Positions 1 through 9,500 of a DNA stretch of 10,977 nt are shown here, one piece after another. Position 1 is the stretch's first letter, and each line of letters starts with the position of its first letter. A program made the position numbers and the translations under genes. The DNA lies in the NCBI GenBank assembly GCA_009602725.1, contig WELB01000178.1, positions 36,820-47,796 on the forward strand, given 5' to 3'. The notes beneath the pieces were generated by a model that had not been told where the DNA came from, did not search any database, and saw nothing but the letters and a program-made list of their open reading frames with translations. The DNA is from Spirogloea muscicola (lineage: Eukaryota; Streptophyta; Zygnematophyceae; Spirogloeales; Spirogloeaceae).

Positions 1-2
1 CG

Positions 3-185
3 CTGCGGGCCCGCGGCGGCCGCAACCTGGCGGTGGCGGCGGCGCTGGCGGCGTTCGTCGTCGGCACGTACGCCTACACGCTGCGTGCCGTTGGCGCGCG
101 CGACGAGCTGCAGGACGCCGTGGAGGAGCACCAGCGCCAGCAGGCCGCCGCGGAGTCCGCCGCGAGCCCCGGGCTGGGCCGCTAG
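3..185 (+). CDS. COA3-like cytochrome c oxidase assembly factor, C-terminal part
   Basis: Frame 3 is open from the left edge to a TAG at 183-185 and gives 60 residues; the 5' part lies outside the window. It starts LRARGGRNLAVAAALAAFVV, runs through GTYAYTLRAVGARDELQDAVEE and ends in an Ala/Gln-rich charged tail. The arrangement is an Arg-Asn pair, one transmembrane helix of about 20 residues, a Y-x-Y-T motif, and then an acidic helix just after the membrane. This is the pattern of COA3 (CCDC56), a small single-pass mitochondrial inner-membrane protein that helps early COX1 assembly into complex IV. COA3 proteins are about 100 residues, so roughly the C-terminal half is present. The call is by motif pattern only; another small single-pass mitochondrial protein is possible. 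It is convergent with the P58IPK-like gene. Confidence 0.75.
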   Translation: MRARGGRNLAVAAALAAFVVGTYAYTLRAVGARDELQDAVEEHQRQQAAAESAASPGLGR

Positions 186-1256
186 GGCTCAGCTTAATCC
201 CGGCGCCACCGCCGGAGACGGCAGGCCTGGACGTCGCCGCCGCCGGTCCTGGGGCTTCGGCTCGGGCTCCGGCGTCACCGCTGGGCAAGTGAGGAGCTCG
301 CCCCCTGCTCAGGCAAGGCATGGCTGCCCACAGCAGGATGACGCCGCGGGTGCCAGCGGTGTGCCGGGAGGTTGGCAGCGATTGTCGCTGGCTGCGTGCT
401 TGCCGTGGTCGTCTGCGCCCATGCACCACATGTAGGGGCCTGCCTGGATCCCTGCGGGCCTAAGTTCTGGGCCCACAAGCCTGAACGCAGGCCGCTGAGC
501 TGACATTGGTGGCTGTCAGCAGCGGCTCGTCCTAGAGCGCGTAGCCTGCAAGCCTCCTCCCTCTTCTCCAGCCATGCACACTGATCTGCCAGCTTGAGCA
601 AGCTGGTCTTGCAGTTGTAGCACACAACGCTGTAGTGCTACCTATCCTTATGACTTCAGGTTTTGGGATTGCCTCAAATTTGTACGATACAAGGTCCAAT
701 GATCTGAATCAATTGGTCTGAGCTTAGGAAGTGCAGGCTACGGTCCATAGGATCTTCTTTCCGAGCGGACATTTGCGTCTGAGCAAGAATGCAGATGCAG
801 GGCTGGGGTGTGGATTCCTTACACGTCAACCACTCTTCAACCGACCGCACATGGCCCGTCTCCAGCAGACGGTTGCGGGTCGCCACCACTTGCATTCGCC
901 TTGGATGGACTGTGCTCTGAGATATCTCTTGCTTGTGAGCCTTGTATGCTTTGCAATATTCATGCTGACTGGTCAACGAGCTTGAGACCTCCTTGAAGGG
1001 CAACGTGGAATGTTTAGACATGAAGCAGAACACCATCAAAGATTCTGTGAAAAAGCTGCTGTTGGATGTTTGGCTTGTGCCTGACTATCCAGGGGCCTGT
1101 GTCCAGACACTTTGCCAAAGTTGGGCTCTCTACTACATTCGATGCTCACAGGAGGCCTTGGCTGAGTTCCTGTGTCATTCTGCGAACAGGTCTGTGCAGC
1201 TCTTGTATCGCACCTATGTTGAGATTGGATTGCTCCTCACCTGAGCTTGAAATCTT

Positions 1257-1290
1257 CCCAGCATTTGTGACTGCCCAGCATTTGTAACTC
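1257..1290. repeat. 17-nt tandem duplication
   Basis: Two adjacent 17-base copies, 1257-1273 and 1274-1290, share the core CCCAGCATTTGT and differ at two positions. It lies in the intergenic stretch between convergent genes and most likely arose by simple slippage or local duplication. Confidence 0.85.
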
Positions 1291-1640
1291 CCGAAACTGA
1301 CACTCACTGGCAATGAAAGCCAGTCCTGACCACTTCTTTAGCCATTCCATATTCCTGCGCTGCAGTGGCCATTGTCTCTCGGACAATGCAATTGAGCATC
1401 TTGGCTCAACCTTGTGTCTGCAAGCCGATTCTGAGGGACGACGGTGAGGCTGCAGTAATGTGGCAGGGGGGCACATAAGTAGCACCTGTACCTCCGTTCT
1501 CCTCGCTTAGTTGCTGCGAGCAGTCTCAAGCCTCAGTCTTGGACTCAGTGACTGAACGAGCCAGTCAGCCAGAGCGTTGCTACTTGCCAGGTGCGCTCAT
1601 GTGACCACCCATGTGTTGGTAAATGTGTGAGCCTCAGGTA

Positions 1641-1666
1641 CAAGCAAAGTAGACAAGCAAAGTAGA
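1641..1666. repeat. 13-nt perfect tandem duplication
   Basis: The 13-mer CAAGCAAAGTAGA occurs twice in a row (1641-1653 and 1654-1666). It is about 150 bases downstream of the P58IPK-like stop codon and so probably sits in that gene's 3' untranslated region. No function is suggested by the sequence. Confidence 0.9.
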
Positions 1667-1816
1667 CCAGATGTCTATGGCAGAACTCCCATAATCACCA
1701 CAACCTTCAAGGGACGACCCTGGTCGGTCTGGCAACCAGTTGAGATGCTGCAACAGGCTTGTGTTAACAAGGCCAGCAACACCAGTGTGGCACAAGTACC
1801 ACTTGCCAGAACCATC

Positions 1817-2209
1817 CTAGAAGCCGGGAAACGGTCCGCCCGGGAAGCCGCCGCCGCCTGGGAACCCACCCTGGAACTGGAAGTGGAACCCTCCTCCGCC
1901 TTGGAAGGGGTTGTGTCCCTGCTGCTGCGGCTGGTCCACATCCTCGCCCCGGTCGTACCTCGTCCTCTTGTCCTCGTCTCCCAAAACCTCGTAACCCTCC
2001 ACGATTTCCCTGAAGCGCAGCTCGGCTTCCTCCTGGCCAGCACCGGCGTTCTTGTCGGGGTGCCACTGAAGCGCCAGCCTCTTGTAGGCCTTCTTTATGT
2101 CCTGCGCAGAGGCTCCCTTGTCCACGCCCAGCACCTTGTACCAGTCTTTGCGCTTGCTGACTTTGAGTGCCTTCTCAGCCCTCTGCAGGCTCTCCCGCAA
2201 CTCATAGTT
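1817..2209 (-). other. Terminal exon of the P58IPK-like gene: J domain and G/F-rich tail
   Basis: This exon codes for 130 residues. It opens with the linker [20 protein letters not shown], followed by a J domain of about 65 residues. Helix II is basic ([13 protein letters not shown]), the HPD tripeptide is intact, and helix III carries [20 protein letters not shown]. An intact HPD means the domain should be able to stimulate an Hsp70 partner, expected to be BiP. The remaining stretch is NPFQGGGG followed by Phe/Gly repeats, as in plant P58IPK. The acceptor is TTCAG at 2214-2210. Confidence 0.95.
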
Positions 2210-4252
2210 CTGAACATGCGCAAACATGTGCACTCTTGGTGTGTCAATGAGGCCAGAAGCCGTGAGCCTTGAGAGTACCCCAACCGCAGTGGCCGTTTGC
2301 TAATAAAGTGGTGTGGGGGTCTTCTCACCTGGGGGTCTTTCTCTGCTGCCTGCCGGAAGTCGCTTACAGCCCCTTCATAATCCTCCAACAGCAGCTTCGA
2401 GTCTGCCCTCTGCATCACACTAGCACATTCCTCATCATGCAGCTGACATTTAACAGCAGCCCCAGCGACAATTGTCAGCAACATATCAAGCACAGCATCA
2501 GCTTCATGGTCTAAGAAAATTCTGGCCTAAAGGTTTTGGTTGCCAGTACTTATGTAAGAAGCTACTGTAGTCTAGCTCTATTCAATAGGGCTCCTGTGAA
2601 TCTGTGCCCTGGCCCTTTCACATGGCCTTCAGCTAAGCAAGTCAAAGAGTGAGAGGAATGTCATAGGGTACTGGCGACGGGGTTCTGTGGTACGATTCAG
2701 CCCCGTAGAAGATGACTACAAGCTACAGGAACACAGATGGCAGATAAGTGAGGTTGCTCTATTGACCTGGGTGAGCGCTTCCACAATGTTGCCATCAACC
2801 TCCAGCGCAGACGTGCAGGCAGCAATGGCGTCCTTGGCTCTACCGAGCTTCACATTGGCTTTGCAAAGCCCCAGGAAGAGCTTCACATTGTGCAGGCGGT
2901 GTTCCGGATCAACCTGCAGGGCACTGGTGTAGTCTTCGACGGCCATTCGAAACTTGCTCTTGGAGAAGGATTCCTCTGCCTGGCCTCAAGCGGGGGCAGT
3001 CGTGAGCACCGGCGGTCAGTAGAGAGGCACCTGGAGCAGCTTGGCTAGGGAGCCCGCATTGATGCTTGTACTGCTGTCCTATGCCAGCCAGATTGCTTGA
3101 GGTCAATAACACGTGTTAGAAGCTGCAGCTCTTACAGTCTTTGTCCGCTTCTCCAGCAATTTCAGCTTTCGATGCTGGACCTTGAGCTCCTGGTGCTCCG
3201 GGTCCAACCGTAGGCCCTTCTGGTAGTGCCTGTGACATGGGTGAGGTAAAGGAAGGCTGCCATCAATGCAGGAAGGCAAGTTCACCAGGCCACCAGAGCC
3301 CTTGTTGCTGTGAATGCAATGGAAGATATTATAAGTAGGACGCAATGCTCACCGCAGAGCCAGCTCGTGGTCGGCGAGGTAGTAGTAGCCGAGGCCACGG
3401 AGGAGCAGCGCCTGCAGGTTGTTCTCGTCCGACTTGAGCACCGCGCCCGCCTCAGCCACCAGGTTGTCGAGGTCCATGCTCTGCCGCAGCATCTCCGCCT
3501 TGAGGAGGCGGGCCTGCTCCCACCATCGCGTGCTCTTGGCAGTGAGCGCCGACCCTGGCACCCAAACGGGGATCAGAGGGCACAGTGGTCACAGCTGTGG
3601 CACCTCCTTGCAGTCGGGCGAATGGACGAGGACCACTTGGTCCAGCCGTGCCGCCGCGTCGCGGGCGTTCCCCGCCTCCAGGAGCTCGCGTGCTTGGCTG
3701 AGCCCCTCCCGGGCCGCCTGCGTGGTGGCCAGCTCCTTCTTGGCACCGGCGTGCTCCACTCTCATCTCCAGCACCTTGGCAAAGTCGCGCTCTGCGGCCT
3801 CGTAGCGGCAGGTCTGGCGGTTAAGGCGGCCGCGGTGCAGGAAGCCCTGGAGGTAGGTGGGGTCGTGGGTGACCGCCTGGTCCAGGTCATCGAGCGCGAG
3901 CTCATGCTTGCGAAGCTGCAGGTATGCCGCCGCCCGCTTGGTGTACCCCAGCGCCGCGCCGGGGTCCGCATCTGACACGCCGCCGTCGCCGCCGCCGCCG
4001 CCGCCGCCGCCGCCAACTCAATGCGGCACATTTCTGAGGCGCTTGCACGCCGGCCCACGATCTCGAGATCTCGCCAAGTGCGTCGCAAGGCCTTCCAGCC
4101 GCAACCAAGGAGCAGCCATGGCTGTCTTCGAGCAGACTCCGCCCTGGGCCTGCATTGCGCAGCGGGCTCACCGATGAAGGCCGTGTAGTGGCCGACGGCC
4201 TCGGTGAAGGCGCCCTTGGCAATGGCGGCGTCCCCGGCCTGCAGCAGCGAGC
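1817..4252 (-). CDS. DNAJC3/P58IPK-like ER co-chaperone (TPR repeats plus J domain), start unresolved
   Basis: Exons on the minus strand: 4252-4172 (5' edge uncertain), 3971-3604, 3534-3353, 3229-3136, 2979-2767, 2409-2329 and 2209-1817 (stop TAG at 1819-1817). Phases agree at every junction from 4172 onward and give about 443 residues plus the first TPR segment. TPR helices include [76 protein letters not shown] and [20 protein letters not shown]. The last exon holds a J domain, [10 protein letters not shown] to [11 protein letters not shown], with the HPD motif (WHPDKN), followed by a Gly/Phe-rich end and no KDEL. In animals and plants P58IPK works in the ER lumen, binding unfolded proteins and stimulating BiP ATPase. 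Acceptor 3535 is an inferred AAG. The family call is very secure; the N-terminus is not. Confidence 0.95.
3978..4014. repeat. (GCC)n trinucleotide repeat in an intron
   Basis: Nine uninterrupted GCC units (3988-4014) follow a GTC interruption and more GCC-type triplets. The run lies in the first certain intron of the P58IPK-like gene (3972-4171), immediately upstream of its 3' splice site as read on the minus strand. There it replaces the usual pyrimidine-rich tract with GGC triplets. Confidence 0.9.
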
Positions 4253-4412
4253 CTGGCCATGGAGGGCAGGTGACGCGGGCAGTAGGCAGGCAGGCAGACG
4301 ATGCGAGGTGAGGCTTAGCGGACGGGAGGCCACAGGAAGCGAAGGAGGCGCCATCTTCGTGAAGCTCCGCAACGACGGGGAAGGGGAGGAGGCTGCCAAG
4401 GAGGGTCAGGGC

Positions 4413-4421
4413 TTAGGGTTT
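4413..4421 (-). promoter_or_regulatory. Telo-box motif AAACCCTAA
   Basis: A perfect AAACCCTAA is read on the minus strand. In land plants telo-boxes sit near the start of many genes of the translation and growth machinery and are bound by Myb-type factors. Here the motif is near the 5' end of the P58IPK-like gene, but inside the possible signal-peptide frame. A regulatory role is therefore only a suggestion. Confidence 0.35.
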
Positions 4422-4580
4422 GGGTTCTTGGCGGGCGTGCCTGCGTCGAGGGCGGCGGCGGCGCCGAGGCCGCAGACGAGGAGGGCGACGACGCCGAGAG
4501 ACAGTAGCGGCGGCGGCGGCGGCGGCGCGAGCGCGGCGAGTAGGCGGCGGTNGCCGGCGCGGCCGGGGGGGGTGGCCACC

Positions 4581-4593
4581 TAGGGTTAGGTTT
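4581..4593 (-). promoter_or_regulatory. Second telomere-like motif, AAACCTAACCCTA
   Basis: Read on the minus strand this is AAACC TAACCCTA, a degenerate telomere-type sequence that lies directly before the possible first codons of the P58IPK-like gene at 4579. Together with the perfect telo-box about 165 bases away, it makes a promoter or 5' UTR role plausible. Chance remains possible. Confidence 0.3.
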
Positions 4594-5487
4594 CTGGAGC
4601 CTCCCGGGGCTCGGGGGGGGGGCCTGGCCTGGCCTGACCAGGCCCTCGCCCCTTCAACCGTGCAACCGTTAAACCCTTCAGCCGTGTATGCATCTGGCTG
4701 ACTTTCACAGCCGCTCTTTGAACATCAGCAGCCGCATTCTGGTGGCAGAAGATAGGACACTTCCTGTAGAGGGCGATGGCTGTGGTTGGCCAGCCCAGAG
4801 AAAGAGTGAGTCAGTGCAGAAGGGCTTGGAACATGCCATTCGATGTTCAGGCACCGAGTAGCGACCTCTACGTGTTGACCTATGGTCACCGAGCGGGTGA
4901 ATTTGCCGAGGTGGGTAATGTACGTCATCGGATGTGCTTGCCGATGCCACTTGAGATTGAGGTAGTCACACGGCTTGTTATGCCGCCTACTGTTGGTATT
5001 CACGGCCCCGCTCGTGCTACCAGCTCTCAGGCAGTGTCAACTTCATGCAAGTCTGCCTTGCAGATAGAGTGACATTGAAATGGTTTGCAGATTGCATGCA
5101 CCAAGGATCATATATAGCACTCCCACTGAGCTCGAGTTAAGAAGATAGTCCGCTTGAGGACCACCTAATGCTGTGATGGCATTGCTAGAAGGTATGCTCG
5201 CTGTACAATGCAATGAGCTTTCACGTAGACAACTGCGGACTATCGGATTATGCTGACAACATGATTCACTGGAGAAATCAAACACCTTAGATAGTGCTAT
5301 CACCAAGAGCCTGTGGGAAGCAGTCCTCAAATTGGGGGACATGAATTGGCCACGAGCCTTTCGAGTGTAGGCGCCACATAGCGCGCCTGCCACAGTGGCT
5401 TTCACGGCAAGCTAGCTACTTTATTACAATGACTGTGTCGCCTCAAGCCACATTGATCGTCTAGGGCGCCTAAGGTGCTCACAGCTG

Positions 5488-5560
5488 CAGAGCACTTGCC
5501 TGGCAACAGCTTCAGTGCAGCAGAGCACCTGCCTGGTGATGTGCAACTGCTTCAGTGCAG
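5488..5560. repeat. Imperfect direct repeat (33 and 40 nt)
   Basis: Copy 1 (5488-5520) and copy 2 (5521-5560) both begin CAGAGCAC.TGCCTGG and end GCTTCAGTGCAG. Copy 2 carries about 7 extra bases in the middle. They abut exactly, so this is a local tandem duplication that has since diverged. No terminal inverted repeats are present. Confidence 0.85.
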
Positions 5561-5729
5561 CCCTTGCACAACCTTCACATGTGCACCCAATCCTTTCCAT
5601 ATGGCATGTGTGCATGAAGTAGGTCAAAAGAGTGATAAATGATGGTGGTTAGGTCACATTGGAGAGGTCTTCTTTCCTTGAGTTGAGGGGTGATGATAAG
5701 AGCGTCCAAGAGGAGGCGGCCAAGGTGGT

Positions 5730-5894
5730 GATAAGGGAGGGGTGGAAGTAGTTGCTGCGCCACTCTCCTCGAGCTGGCGGCTCAGAGCCCAGATGCCTGC
5801 CCGCAGCCACAGGCGCTGTGCTTCGGACATAGGCGGCCTTGGGGGCTTCCCACTGGTCCTGATTGCTTGGCCAGGGTCTCTAGGCTTTGACATG
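5730..5894 (-). other. Weak candidate for an extra 3' exon
   Basis: Minus-strand DNA here is G+C-richer than its surroundings and reads without stops through PMSEAQRLWLRAGIWALSRQ, then LEESG and a Thr/Pro-rich stretch. An AG at about 5892, preceding AC CCT GGC CAA, would join in phase to the donor at 6529 of the STIM-like gene. No domain is recognised, and no other evidence supports splicing over 0.6 kb. Treat it as a possibility only. Confidence 0.2.
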
Positions 5895-6512
5895 GGTGTA
5901 GTGCGGCCTCTAGCGTCTCTCTGCACGTGTTACATGACAATCAGGCCCAGAACCTCGTCACATATTTGAGTTAAGCATAGGTGAGCCTATGATGCGTGCA
6001 AAAACACAATGGCAAGTTGTGCTACAAGGTCGCGCAACCAGAACCAGGCTTGACACTCATTGCTGACTTTACCTGAGCATTGGACGCAAATCGGCCCCTC
6101 ATTTGACCAGAAGGAGAGCAGGACCGCGAGCTTGAAGGAGAGGGGTTTGGCGACCATAGCGAATCCAAACCCCGGTGAGCAAGCGCCCACATGGCACACA
6201 ATCGCCACCTCAACTGGCACTGGGGCTTGCTTTGACGAATATCTCCAGAGGACGAATCAATAGCTCCCTGAATGACATTGACAGCACAACAATGATAAAG
6301 TGGGTATTGCAAGCAACGTACTAAATCAACACCACCACAAGGCCACATTCTCTTTTTCCTGGTTAGATACCTACAGTGATTGGCCAGCCAAAAGAGAATG
6401 TTTGAAGAAAGCTAAAGGACCCTCCAAGTTGTCTACAGCATACCATAGCCCCTGCATGTCGCAATAGTAGGTACAAGAAAGGAGTAGCTTGACTATAGGT
6501 ACAAGTTCCACG

Positions 6513-9500
6513 TCATGGCACCTGCTCACCAGACACCTTGTTGGTCATAGCTGCAGCACCTCGAGCATCAGGGAGCAGAGTATCGTCTAGGTGTATGTCC
6601 TCCATCTTTTCCACGCTGCTCATCCTGCTGACAGCACTGAGCCTGGGACCAGGCCTGTCCTCAGCAACAGCCGGCGGTCGCTGGCTACCAATTGGCTTCA
6701 CCACAATCCCTTGGCCATTACTGGCTCTGTCTTCCTCTCCAGGCGAAGCGTGTATGCTCATACTTCCACCCACAGCCTGGGACCCTTGCTTTTTGCCAGA
6801 ATTGGTGGGGGTAAGGGTCTTGTGTCCGCTGCCACTGCTGCTGCTCTTGTTGCTGCTGCTGTGACCCAGACTTAGAAGACCAACTGCTGCACCAATTAAG
6901 CCCCAACTGCCACGAGTATGACTGGCCCCCTCGCCACCTGAATGTTCCCGGCTGACCACGGGACCCACACGCAGCTTGTTCGTTCTTTCAAGCCGTATTC
7001 TCACCTGTTTCAACAATGATCATAAGAACACCGTGCCGTTAGGCAACCCACGGAGGAGCACTGAGTCTCAAATGCAGCCAAGTCGAGGTCGTCGTTGATA
7101 GCATCATTCTCATCATCTTCATTAGCTGCATTCCATTTCCCTTCGTCTTGCCATCTCTCCTATTGACGAGTGTGAGTGTATGCAACATCACGGGTGGTAA
7201 GCACTTGCCTCTGTTGGAAGACGAGCGTGGCAATTCACACAGACGCACTTGGAGTCCAATCCGCACTGACCATGAGCACCATGCGGAGAGTAGCGCGTAT
7301 GTGTCACACAGTACACGCCCTGGCACTCTCTGCAGTAGTGCTTGCTAAGCTTCGCTCGCCAATCAGAGATGTTGTGCCACCGATCAAAGCGCAACTTGCA
7401 ACCTTCAAAGTTGCACCTGCTTGTCATGCAGACGAGTCACTCATCAGCCACTACATCAACTATGGAGTCTCAAGCAATAGCCGACCCATTTGAAGCTTGC
7501 ACACACAACATGCAGCATGAAAAAGTGCACTGACCTGTGGCGGCTTCGCCTGCTGCGGCTGCCAACAGTTTGATTGATATCCCGAAGTGAAGGCCCCCTG
7601 TGACCAGAGTTGTCATCATTCGAGTCCCGCTCATACTCGCTCTCGCTGCCAGAAAAGCTATCGCTGCCTAGGCTGGCCTGTGAACCTGTATGTAACAAGT
7701 CCCCACTGCTGTGCGCAGGGCGCAGCTCTCTCGTCATTGCTGCATCATAAGACAGTGCCAATTATGACCACAGGTTCACTTCAGACCAGCAGTGCTACTT
7801 TACATTGGACATGCTACCAGCTCTGACTCTTTTGCAGTACAATTCTGGCAGATGCCTCAATGTAGGTGCTAAAGAGCTATAGCACTGTCCACCTGCAATG
7901 TAGCTACTTGAGCGGTCCTAAGGTGCAAGTCATGTCGTGCTCACCGTACTCATCGGAGCTGGTGGTATGAGACGAGGAGCTGCCTGACATGTGACCGTTT
8001 GCTGTTGGCCGTCTACTTAATGCTCCAGTCTGCGCAGTACGCCTTGACATGAAGGATACACCATCTCGATGGCCTCCATCTGTTAACTCAAAGTTCACAT
8101 CTTCTGGCACTGGTGACTTTGTATCCATGCCGTGATCATCCTCTTCTGCAATTCCACCTCTCCATGCACTGACCTGCACAAAGCAGTAGATTGACTTCAG
8201 CATTATAATCTGCTTATCAATTAGTCTACATTGAGCTTAAAGTCATAAGTGTCAACAGCACCTCATTATTTGCATACGCCCACCTTGTCCATGACATTTT
8301 TGTTAACGGCAGCCATCATCTCCTCCCAGGTGTGCTCAGCCTCAGTATAGGATGGCATGAACTCGCCATTACGGCAAGCTTGCAGGGGGGGGCCTCGTTG
8401 CCACCTGCTGTACATGTGAGCATCTGGAGGACCTAATTCTTGAACCAGTGCCGCGTGAGCCTGCCACAGCAGCGCAAGGTGCTGCATCTTTGCCTGAATC
8501 ATCAGCACAGTGAAGGTGATGACCTCAATGAAGCGAGCCAAGCACCGGGCCCACATGTAAGGGCTTGTCTGCGAGATATAGTACTTCTTCTTTATCTTGC
8601 TGAGGAAGCGAACCTGCGTCACAGCCCAGATCAGCATCTGCAATTTGAGAGTTGCGGGCGAGCGAGCATGTCAACTGTAGCAGCACTTCTGAGCGGCCCA
8701 TGGTTGACAGAACCAACGACAAGAATGGGAGAGAAATGTAGGGCGACTGAGGTCAGTCTAGTAATCAAGCATATCAAGACATTTACGACGCACACCAAGA
8801 CATTATCCAACTCTGCAGAGCAAGATGCAATCAACATGTGCGCAGCTCAGATCTTCAAACATCAATCAGGACCAGCGGCACATCTTTGCACCTTCAGCTT
8901 CATCCACAGTCCCAAGACTGCTGTGAAAAACAAACTGTGCCTTGAGAGAACAGCTATTACGAGCAGGCCCCCATTCACCGACCATAACCAGCTCCACCAG
9001 GAGTGCTTCCAGCTTTTCTGCTTCTTCGCATCTTTTGACGCCCCTCCTTGTCGGCTGGCAGTTTCACTCGCCCCCTGGCCTTGCCCTGGCGGAGCAGCCA
9101 CCACATTCGGCACCATTGACATACCTTGATCTGGGGCGGGCTTGCCTGAAAGAGGGTACTCAGATACAGGCCTTGACATCCCTCCCTGTTCTGGCCGCAA
9201 CACTTGATCGGGGCTGATGACATCGTCTATCTGGGCCCAAGGCGAAGGCCCATGCCCACCCCAGGCCTGGACGCGGTACGAGTAGTTGGTACTTGGCTCC
9301 AGGCCACCCTGATCCAGAAATGCAGGATCCTTCACATCGCCGACTTGCTGCCAGCTGGATGTCCCGCCCCGCAACCGCCTCTGGACTACATACTTGTGCA
9401 GCGGCGGGACGCCCAGGCTGGTGGGGCACTCCCACTGCAGCTGCACACCTGCCATGGGCACTGCTTCCCACCGCAGCCTGTAAACCATCCCGGGCACTTG

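Larger units (their letters stand above)
186..1816. other. Intergenic region between convergent genes
   Basis: This stretch lies between the COA3-like stop and the P58IPK-like stop and should hold both 3' untranslated regions. The open frames here are short, overlap on both strands and show no recognisable domain or compositional coding signal. I see two short tandem duplications (listed separately) and no tRNA, rRNA or transposon ends. No polyadenylation signal could be assigned to either gene with confidence. Confidence 0.6.
4253..4600 (-). other. Unresolved 5' region of the P58IPK-like gene with a possible signal-peptide exon
   Basis: Minus-strand 4579-4406 is a 57-codon open frame beginning GTG GCC ACC. 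It encodes an Arg pair, then LLAALA, a proline run, and LLSLGVVALLVCGLGAAAA, which looks like an ER signal peptide; P58IPK needs one. However, it starts with GTG just after an in-frame TAG, ends at TGA, and I find no GT donor linking it to the first TPR exon. Base 4552 is N, and runs of 8 or more G lie at 4565-4572 and nearby. Either an upstream exon supplies the ATG (there is a possible acceptor CCCTAG at 4580), or the sequence has errors here. The signal-peptide reading is an inference. Confidence 0.4.
4600..6512. other. Region without a recognisable gene
   Basis: This lies upstream of the P58IPK-like gene and downstream of the STIM-like gene as both are read on the minus strand, so it should include the promoter of the first and the 3' UTR (perhaps last exons) of the second. 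The open frames are short and none matches a domain I know. A TATATA lies at 5110-5115 but no gene follows it clearly. No RNA gene or mobile element is visible. A direct repeat and a weak exon candidate are listed separately. Confidence 0.55.

Noticed and set aside
674-1039. Minus-strand 121-codon open frame in the intergenic gap
   Set aside because: No recognisable domain, overlapping frames of similar length on the other strand, and no splice context; it looks like chance.
1283-1287. TGTAA, the green-algal polyadenylation motif, on the plus strand
   Set aside because: It lies about 1.1 kb past the COA3-like stop, too far for a typical 3' UTR, and a 5-mer is expected by chance.
1745-2272. 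Plus-strand 175-codon open frame
   Set aside because: It is antisense to the J-domain exon, which has an unmistakable HPD motif on the other strand.
3310-3975. Plus-strand 221-codon open frame
   Set aside because: It is antisense to the P58IPK-like exons, which match TPR sequence in consistent phase; its own translation shows no domain and is a by-product of GC-rich codons.
5110-5115. TATATA as a possible promoter
   Set aside because: No coding region with a start follows it on either strand at a suitable distance.
6833-6862. CTG-rich triplet run
   Set aside because: It simply encodes the Ser/Asn-rich SSNKSSSSGSG stretch in exon 11 of the STIM-like gene and is interrupted, so it is not a notable microsatellite.
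7614-7634. tRNA T-arm-like TTCGAGTCCC
   Set aside because: No matching acceptor or anticodon arms surround it and it lies within coding exon 8.
8440-9129. Plus-strand 229-codon open frame
   Set aside because: It is antisense to exons 5 and 6 of the STIM-like gene and crosses their intron; no domain is seen in it.
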